From Bolinopsis microptera (Eukaryota; Ctenophora; Tentaculata; Lobata; Bolinopsidae): a stretch of 64,000 nucleotides of DNA. The notes beneath the pieces were generated by a model that made no database searches, was not told where the DNA came from, and saw nothing but the letters and a program-made list of their open reading frames with translations. Shown here piece by piece: positions 57,453 through 64,000 of this stretch. A program made the position numbers and the translations under genes. The DNA is taken from assembly GCF_026151205.1 (NCBI RefSeq), contig NC_087074.1, forward strand, positions 5,518,001 to 5,582,000. The letters are read 5' to 3'. Every line of letters starts with the position of its first letter. Within the stretch, counting starts at the first letter, position 1.

Positions 57453-60400
57453 ATGGACTCTACTCACCATGAGCCTAAGCAAAAGACATTGGTTGGGGTG
57501 TTTCACGATCTTCCCGAGACTTTAAAAGCTTGGGAAGTAGTCAAGAAGATTGCTACTGGCACTGGGGAGGTAAGAGCTGTCTTAAGCTTTCTTTAATGTA
57601 TAAATATTAATTTCCATTACATATCTAGTTTTATAATTATCCATAGAGATCTTCTAATCATTGTTGAAGTGTAGTATATAGTTCTATCCACGATAAAAAG
57701 ATGTTTATATTTAGTATGAAAGGGTACAAGGGCTAACTGAGATTTAATAATCAGGTATAGAGTGCTGTTTTTATGCTTCAATGGCTTGAATATATCATTT
57801 TAGGATATTGCAGGTTTTCATGAATACTACATGATACTATGATTAATTCATTTATTTATTCATGATATTGTCTCAATAATGCAGATTTGTTCTTTCAGAA
57901 ATACTCTTACGATTGTGAGTTGATCCTGTTTGAGGAGTTACTAGAGATCAACAAAGGGTCCAGGTTTTGTAATGCTGATGTGGCTGTCGTCGATTTCTCA
58001 GTCAGAGAACAGTGTGCAGATCTGAGCTACAACCTTGGAGGTAAAAATTATTTTGGTATTTAAGATTCCCAGTTGAACTTTGAAGATGCCTTGTAAATTT
58101 CTTGTGTTCAAAAATTATATTGTATCCAAAAAATGTGTCATTGTGGGTCGACAATTTTAATTTCACTATTATTTATGCAATGATTGTTTCAGTGAGGATG
58201 TTTTGGGAGATGACTAATAGTATTGTGGTTATGTGGGACAGAGATCCAAATCAGACTCTCATCGTCAAGGTATTTTAATAAACAATCATTTCGACTCACG
58301 AATAATGAATGAATCATCTCACTTCAATTTCTTACCATTTCTGGACGTTAAATTTGTAACAACATTCACTAACCGAATTGTTCGATTTCAGACCCAGGTT
58401 ACCCCTAACAAGTACAAGTTCATTCCCTACACAATCAACGAACAAGGTCAGATCTTGCTATCCGATGACTACGGGCAAAACCAGGTCCTCTTTAAGAAGA
58501 GGTTCAAAGAAACAATCAAGAACTTACAGCCTGTTAAAAGGTGAGGAATTTAGTTTTAAATCAGAAGCAACATGTTAACTGCACATTTTATTTTGAATAC
58601 CGCTATCTATTTTGTTTTTCTATTCAAGTAAACAATGGTACTGTATAGTTATTCGGAGCATTTTCTAATGTAAAAGTGATGAAGCATCACACGCTTTAAC
58701 TTACGAAGTGTTGACTTTTGTTGCGTTAGTATAAGTATGTTTAGTAGATAATATTTGCCCGTAAAATTATTCATGTCTATTTTTCAGGAAACATTTGAAA
58801 ATGTTCTTCCATCGAGATTTACGAAGAGCTAGGGAATCCAAAAACAATTTAAATCTTACCAACTACAAGCGGGTAAATAAATACTATTTATATTATATCC
58901 TAAGATGGCGTTTCTCTTGTCTCATATAACAGCTACTTTCAGTGAAGTTGGTGTAAGATATATCATAAATTCTTCAGAAGATTCGTTTATTTCATTCCCG
59001 ACCCTTTCTAAGTCAGCTGGCAACCTGCCAACAAGAATCATCTCAGTATCTGATATCACAGCAATCTGCTTCCTTTTAAACTAAAAGATGGAGCCTGAAT
59101 CGACCGAATAGTCAAACTTGGCATGCTGAAATCCCATTCATAAATGCAGATAAAAGTTCAGCATAACTACACTTATTCAATATTCATGTAATCACACTAA
59201 TCACATGTATACAATTAGTTTTTAACTATGTGCACGACAAGCTTGTTTGACACATTAACACGTTGCTTCTTGAGATCTGCTAAATAACTTCACTCTTAGC
59301 TCCACATGATCAGTGGCAGGTGGCCGGGGGCAGTACTGTAGTGTCAGTACAGTATTGGCAGGTGGCCGGGGGCAGTACTGTAGTGTCACCCTCTACTGTC
59401 ACCTCTTATCGGCTCCCCCCAATTAAACAATTACCTAATTATTTGATTAGTTTAATGTAACACTGCTGATAACCACTATGTTATCTCTAGGAGCTGAGGA
59501 AGTTTGAGAGAATGATAAAGGAGCAGCCCGAAGAGCTGTACTGTACTGATACTATCCATGATCTGCTGATATCTTACCGTGATATTAAGGTAAAACCTGC
59601 ACAGCAGCAGATCTCTAGCTTCTACATTTAATGATTGTGACATCTCCCACCTGTTTAATGGCGCCAGCTTATTAACCAGAGCGCAGAGCTGGTACCAAAT
59701 TTCCAGTTGAGTCTGGGGTAGGGAAGGCCCCAGACGATTACCGGTTTTACTCATATATCTTGGTACTTTTACTCAGATATCTGGTACTGGGCCGTTATTC
59801 TAATTATTCTAATTATTCAGGATTACAAGAGTATGATCAGTTTTGTAGACAGTCTCCCGGACAACAGTGCTAAATCTCACCAACACATACAGTATCTGTA
59901 CGCTTTCGCGCTCGAGAGGTTACCATCCACTTAAATATTCTTATGATTGAACAATATTATTTAATGGCCAGATATCGTATCATCATAACAAAGCATCCAT
60001 TCTAGATTGATTAATAGGTTGTCCGGCACAATATCCGTCTTACAACCGCTAATTCCCCCCTCCCCCGTCATCAGACACTCACCAGACGATCATTCCGAGA
60101 GAGACCGAGCACTGGAGATACTCCTCAAACTTATGAAAAATAAAGATAACTTGACAGACATACCATCTTTGTGCGGCAGAATCTACAAGAGCAAATACGA
60201 GGCCTCAGGTAATGTTTCTTGTGACGTAGTTCTTGTGACGTAGTTCTTTTGACGTAGTTGTGACGTAGTTCTTAATGGCTTTCTTTGTATTTAGGTGGTG
60301 GTAAGGTGCTATATAATATCTTAGAATAGGGTGGGCCTTTTGTCGTGCCGGTGATAAGAGTCGTCCTAGCGTGCCATATCGTACAGTGCACTACTGCACT

Positions 60401-63390
60401 AGTACTGCACTAATGCACTGCAGCTGGAGGCACTGATATCAATTTGGACTTGGTAGCAAAGTTTTTGGCTTAATTGGCATTAATAATTGGCACGTATATA
60501 ATTTAATCAATAAAGGTATGTGTATTATCTAGATCTGGTATATTATACTTCAGTTTATTTCAATTAATTGAATTGAAGAATTAAATTAAATTCTGCACTG
60601 TTAACCAGACATACACAGTATATATTGCACAGTACACATGGTATTTATTAAGGCATGTTTTATATATTCATTATACTGGCTGTGTTGATGGCGACATTCC
60701 ATAGTGCCTGTATTTACAATAGGTTGGCATGGTAACAAAAGGTTGGCATGGTAACTGTGCTGATATACAACAAGGCCAGACAACATGCCAGCGCAACAAT
60801 ATCAATAATACATGTACCAATAATACATTCCAGACCCCTGCTGAGGAACTTTAAGTGTGCTTCCTTTGTTACTCACTACGAACCTGCCCCACAAATATTG
60901 GAATCGATATAATTGTTCAAGTTTTTCTCTGCACGTGTCTGGTGGTGTATTGATCACGTGTTATTACTACGGTGAGAAGTGGGTGGGAAGCTGTATATTT
61001 TATTATAATTGTTTGTTCGCAGTGACTGGAATGTATTATAACGTGATATACTATAACGATAGTGCGATATAAAATGTCTGGCCTTGTAAAGAGCTAGAGA
61101 TCTTAGTCTGGTAATATTTATCAGTTAACCTCACATTAGTCCAGACTTCCAGACAATCAAGTGTAGAGTTCCACCCTTTTTATCTGTCGGAGACTTTTAC
61201 CCTTTTCTCTATATTATATTGTTTAAGAGTGTAGTATCTTCACGTGGGTATACTTATGAAAACCTTGCTTTAACCAGATTTCAGAGTAGAAATAACTGGA
61301 ACAGTTATATACATGTTCCGGAGAACTGTCAAACTTGGCAGACTATCTGATAAGAGTAATACAATATACTTATTAAAATGTACAGATAACACACAGCGTG
61401 TCCAGATATTCTGCATATAATATACGTGTTCTGTACTACTGATAGATGTATTGGAGTAGTCGTGCTATTCTAACAAATTCGAGAACAGTCTAGGGGTGAT
61501 ATTAGTTATTACACAAAATTTTATTTATGTTTTAAGGTAAGTTGCATAAAATGTTGATAAACGCTCCGTGCCTCTGCATAATATGTAAGAGAAACGTTTA
61601 AGTACGATGTGTTTTACTGGCTACTTGTAATATTAACAACACACTGCAACTGGGAATGCTTTTATTATATAAGTTCGTCAACAATCACTCTAGCTTTAAA
61701 TATCAACTTTACAATGGAACTTTTACACGATGTGAGATTCATTAATTAAACAACTTACTCACTTGTTCACACCGCAATCACAAAATATGTGCTTCTTTAT
61801 TTCTAGCAGTATGTTTCTGCATAATCTAATCAATGTTTCGAATATTCAAATTTAATATAAAATATGTAGGTACCTATGTTTATTTTTTTCAAACTATTGG
61901 GTGTAAACTGAAATAACTTTCTATCATGTTGATTCAATTATTATAATTATCTATTGAAATGTTCAGGAAGGACCAACACGGAGTACCTTGATCTAGCTAT
62001 TGAGTGGTACGAGAAAGGGTTTAAAGCACAGAAAAACTTACTCGCAGGTATTATATTTAACTAGCAGGAACCCGTCTAACCCTAAAGTGGTGTCAAGACT
62101 CGAGAGACTAAAATAATTATTACCTATTTAATTCGCGTTTTTGACACCACTTGAGAGTCCAAATTTTGGGCACTAAAATTATTATTCCTTGGCCAATTTT
62201 TTATTTTTTCATGCTGATTTGAAGGCCATTAAAGCATTTGACCCAGTCAAAAAAGTTTCAGTTGTATATGTTTTACAGTTTTTGCGGAAAGTCGCGTTAA
62301 AGTTGATGCCGTGGTGTCAGTAAAATGGCACGGATATATACACATATATATATCGTCTCGCTTTATATATAGTAAGATATCCATGCAACTTTAATTTACT
62401 TGGTTATCTAATTTAGTTTGTTTAATTCTCGAGTGAACTTTGTATTTTCTCACGCTAAAATCAAAGCAAATATGCTCCGTTTACCGTCCACAGAGAATAC
62501 CCGTTATTTCGCTTGCATTAACTAGGAGGTATTTTACGACTTGCCGGCTTGGTGTAAGTTCCCTGCTCGAAAATATCCGGTTGGATACGGTTGAATGGTT
62601 AAGTAACAATTTATCAAAATATAACGGTTATAAAGCTTGAAAGCTTGAAACATTCCACCGGACGTGGAAACATTTCCGCATTATTATACTGTCCTCTAGA
62701 TAATATTATACTGTCCTCTAGATAATATTATACTGTCCTCTAGATAATATTATACTGTCCTCTAGATAATATTATACTGTCCTCTAGATAATATTATACT
62801 GTCCTCTAGATAATATTATACTGTCCTCTATAATGTACTGTCTCTGGTTTAGAGACTCGAGAGTCATTCTTCCTGCATCTAATGGTATTTAGAGCAGTTA
62901 AGCTGTGTTGCTGGTAAATACCCACTGGGTACTAATGGCTTGACTGAGCATTCATTGTGGTATGCACAATATGTAATGACTCTGAGTATTATTGATTAGA
63001 TATGGGGGTTGATCCAGGTTCCTGGATCTTGAGTTGGGAGATCTCCGACTGTAGAGTAGTTCTGCAGAGCGCATACCTCGCATACCTCGCTGTGATTCCC
63101 ACAGTTAATTATTAATGATTAATTATTGTAAGATATTTTGTCTGCTCCTTCGATATAAGTAATTTAACTTGAATATTAACTACTTCCCCAGGAATCAATC
63201 TGGCGTGTTTGATCGTGTTAAAGGGAGAGGAGCCCTCAACTAACTACCAACTTCACTCTCTCTGTAAGTTAAATCACTTATTAGTATGATTTACTGTGAG
63301 TTAAATTACTTTTTATTATTTACCTTATTTAGTTGTCGGTGTTACTGAGGATGAGTATTGGTGTGATACCCTGGCTTTGTCAAGGATTAG
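57453..63390 (+). CDS. MAP3K5-like: ASK-type MAP kinase kinase kinase, N-terminal 389 residues (11 exons, 3' end outside window)
   Basis: Exons are 57453-57569, 57899-58040, 58193-58269, 58392-58540, 58788-58872, 59491-59589, 59821-59918, 60018-60208, 61967-62047, 63192-63263 and 63333-63390. All have GT/AG sites and phases that agree at every junction. The product matches the regulatory N-terminus of the ASK family (MAP3K5/6/15). FCNADVAVVDFSV corresponds to ASK1 FYNADIAVVEMS. YNLGVRMFWEMTNSIVV, YKFIPYTINEQ, DLRRARESKN, DLLISYRDIKDYKSMI, YLYAFALER, CGRIYKSKY and AIEWYEKGF follow in the same order. That region binds thioredoxin and TRAFs and holds the kinase off until oxidative or other stress. 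The kinase domain and C-terminal coiled coil must lie beyond 64000. Exon 60018-60208 adds a Pro-rich stretch absent from vertebrate ASK1. Cytosolic stress signalling to p38/JNK is inferred from the family. Confidence 0.85.
59310..59390 (+). repeat. Tandem duplication GGCAGGTGGCCGGGGGCAGT
   Basis: Two copies about 45 bp apart in an intron of the MAP3K gene. Confidence 0.8.
60209..61966 (+). other. Large intron of MAP3K gene
   Basis: Begins with three to four TGACGTAGTT units (60220-60265). Otherwise AT-rich with no exon or repeat recognised. Confidence 0.5.
62142..62319 (+). mobile_element. Small TIR element TGACACCAC...GTGGTGTCA, copy 2
   Basis: 178 bp with perfect 9-bp inverted ends and interior similar to 4933-5099. 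A further GTGGTGTCA at 62087-62095 forms an extra inverted end 46 bp upstream. Lies in a MAP3K intron. Confidence 0.65.
62680..62832 (+). repeat. 22-bp minisatellite TAATATTATACTGTCCTCTAGA
   Basis: Seven near-perfect units in an intron of the MAP3K gene. Confidence 0.95.
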
Positions 63391-63670
63391 GTAATGTGTC
63401 ATGTGAGTGATACTTGACAGACAAGAACAAGATTGATTGTAAAAACTTCAATAATAACAAAATAGCTGTCTGGTTATTGGTAAAGGTTAATAATACTCAT
63501 ATTATCAAATCATTTCTTCACTGAGTCTATTAAAAAACAATCAGAAATTTGAATGAATGAAATATCATGTGAGTGATACTTGACAGACAAGAACAAGATT
63601 GATAGTAAAAACTTCAATAATAAAATTGCTGTCTGGTTATTGGTAATGGTTAATAATATGGATATCTAAA
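63391..63670 (+). repeat. About 165-bp direct duplication in last intron
   Basis: CATGTGAGTGATACTTGACAG..GTCTGGTTATTGGTAA..GGTTAATAAT occurs twice (63399 and 63567). A partial third tail (ATGGATATTTAAACTCCACTAG) lies at 63840. Confidence 0.85.
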
Positions 63671-64000
63671 CTGCACTAGTGGATGATGTAATTGCAAATC
63701 CCAGCACAGTATTCCAGAGGTTTTGCAAATACCACCAAAATCCAATCCTAAAAAAAGTATAATTATGATTAAAAGGCCCATCCCTACTTTTATATTTCAC
63801 CACCATGGTGAATTACAAATATCTCTATTGTCAATAATATGGATATTTAAACTCCACTAGTTGAAATGATGTCATAGACAATGCCAGCACAGTGTTCCAG
63901 ATTTTTTGTATCCATCATTATAAGATCCAATCCTGAAAACAGTATTTACCGTTTCACCAGCAGGAGCAAGGTGTGGTAAGATTAAAGTAGCACACTTGAT

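Overview
This window reads as nuclear DNA of an invertebrate animal. It is AT-rich, and its genes are split into short exons by GT/AG introns whose phases can be followed from exon to exon. It is crowded with LINEs, foldback DNA elements, minisatellites and tRNA-like repeats, and no bacterial or phage feature was seen. A cnidarian (perhaps medusozoan) source is my inference, from the style of the repeated amidated-peptide precursor, the secreted discoidin-like protein and the CR1-like LINE. The sequence alone does not prove it.

Layout. 1-5.1 kb: a broken XPG/PIN-like nuclease gene, two LINE 3' fragments, a 13-bp minisatellite and a small element. 5.2-6.8 kb: a secreted discoidin-like protein with an acidic tail and one frameshift. 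7.2-10.1 kb: a single-exon gene on the minus strand joining an armadillo-like region to an XK-related (scramblase-type) membrane domain. 10.2-14.1 kb: non-coding, rich in foldbacks. 14.1-20.6 kb: a 6.43-kb nearly perfect palindrome flanked by a 6-bp duplication (AACCAT). Each arm carries an intact C2H2 protein gene, a tRNA-like sequence and a cluster of CACGTG sites. 22.0-22.7 kb: an exon encoding a neuropeptide-type precursor with 13 tandem copies of a Gly-Lys-Arg-terminated peptide. 23-29 kb: dispersed repeats, GC hairpins and foldbacks. 29.0-30.3 kb: a three-exon coiled-coil gene on the minus strand. 31-33 kb: a 41-bp minisatellite and a G-tract-terminated element.

33.8-42.7 kb (minus): exons for two tandem PH domains and, downstream, a RING finger followed by membrane segments. 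They may be one gene. 43.3-45.4 kb: a 2.0-kb TTAA-flanked non-coding element. 45.4-54.1 kb: two CR1-like LINE copies. The longer one has an ORF1 with an AlkB-like dioxygenase plus SGNH hydrolase, and an ORF2 with PHD, endonuclease and RT. That ORF2 is interrupted by a 1.36-kb TTAA-flanked palindrome, and removing the insert restores the frame exactly. 57.5 kb to the end: 11 phase-consistent exons of the N-terminal part of an ASK1/MAP3K5-type kinase, whose kinase domain lies beyond the window.

The host genes (discoidin-like, ARM-XKR, peptide precursor, coiled coil, PH/RING, MAP3K) show no operon-like link. The mobile elements are the dominant theme: several unrelated families all lie as long inverted repeats, and two of them end in homopolymer G/C tracts.
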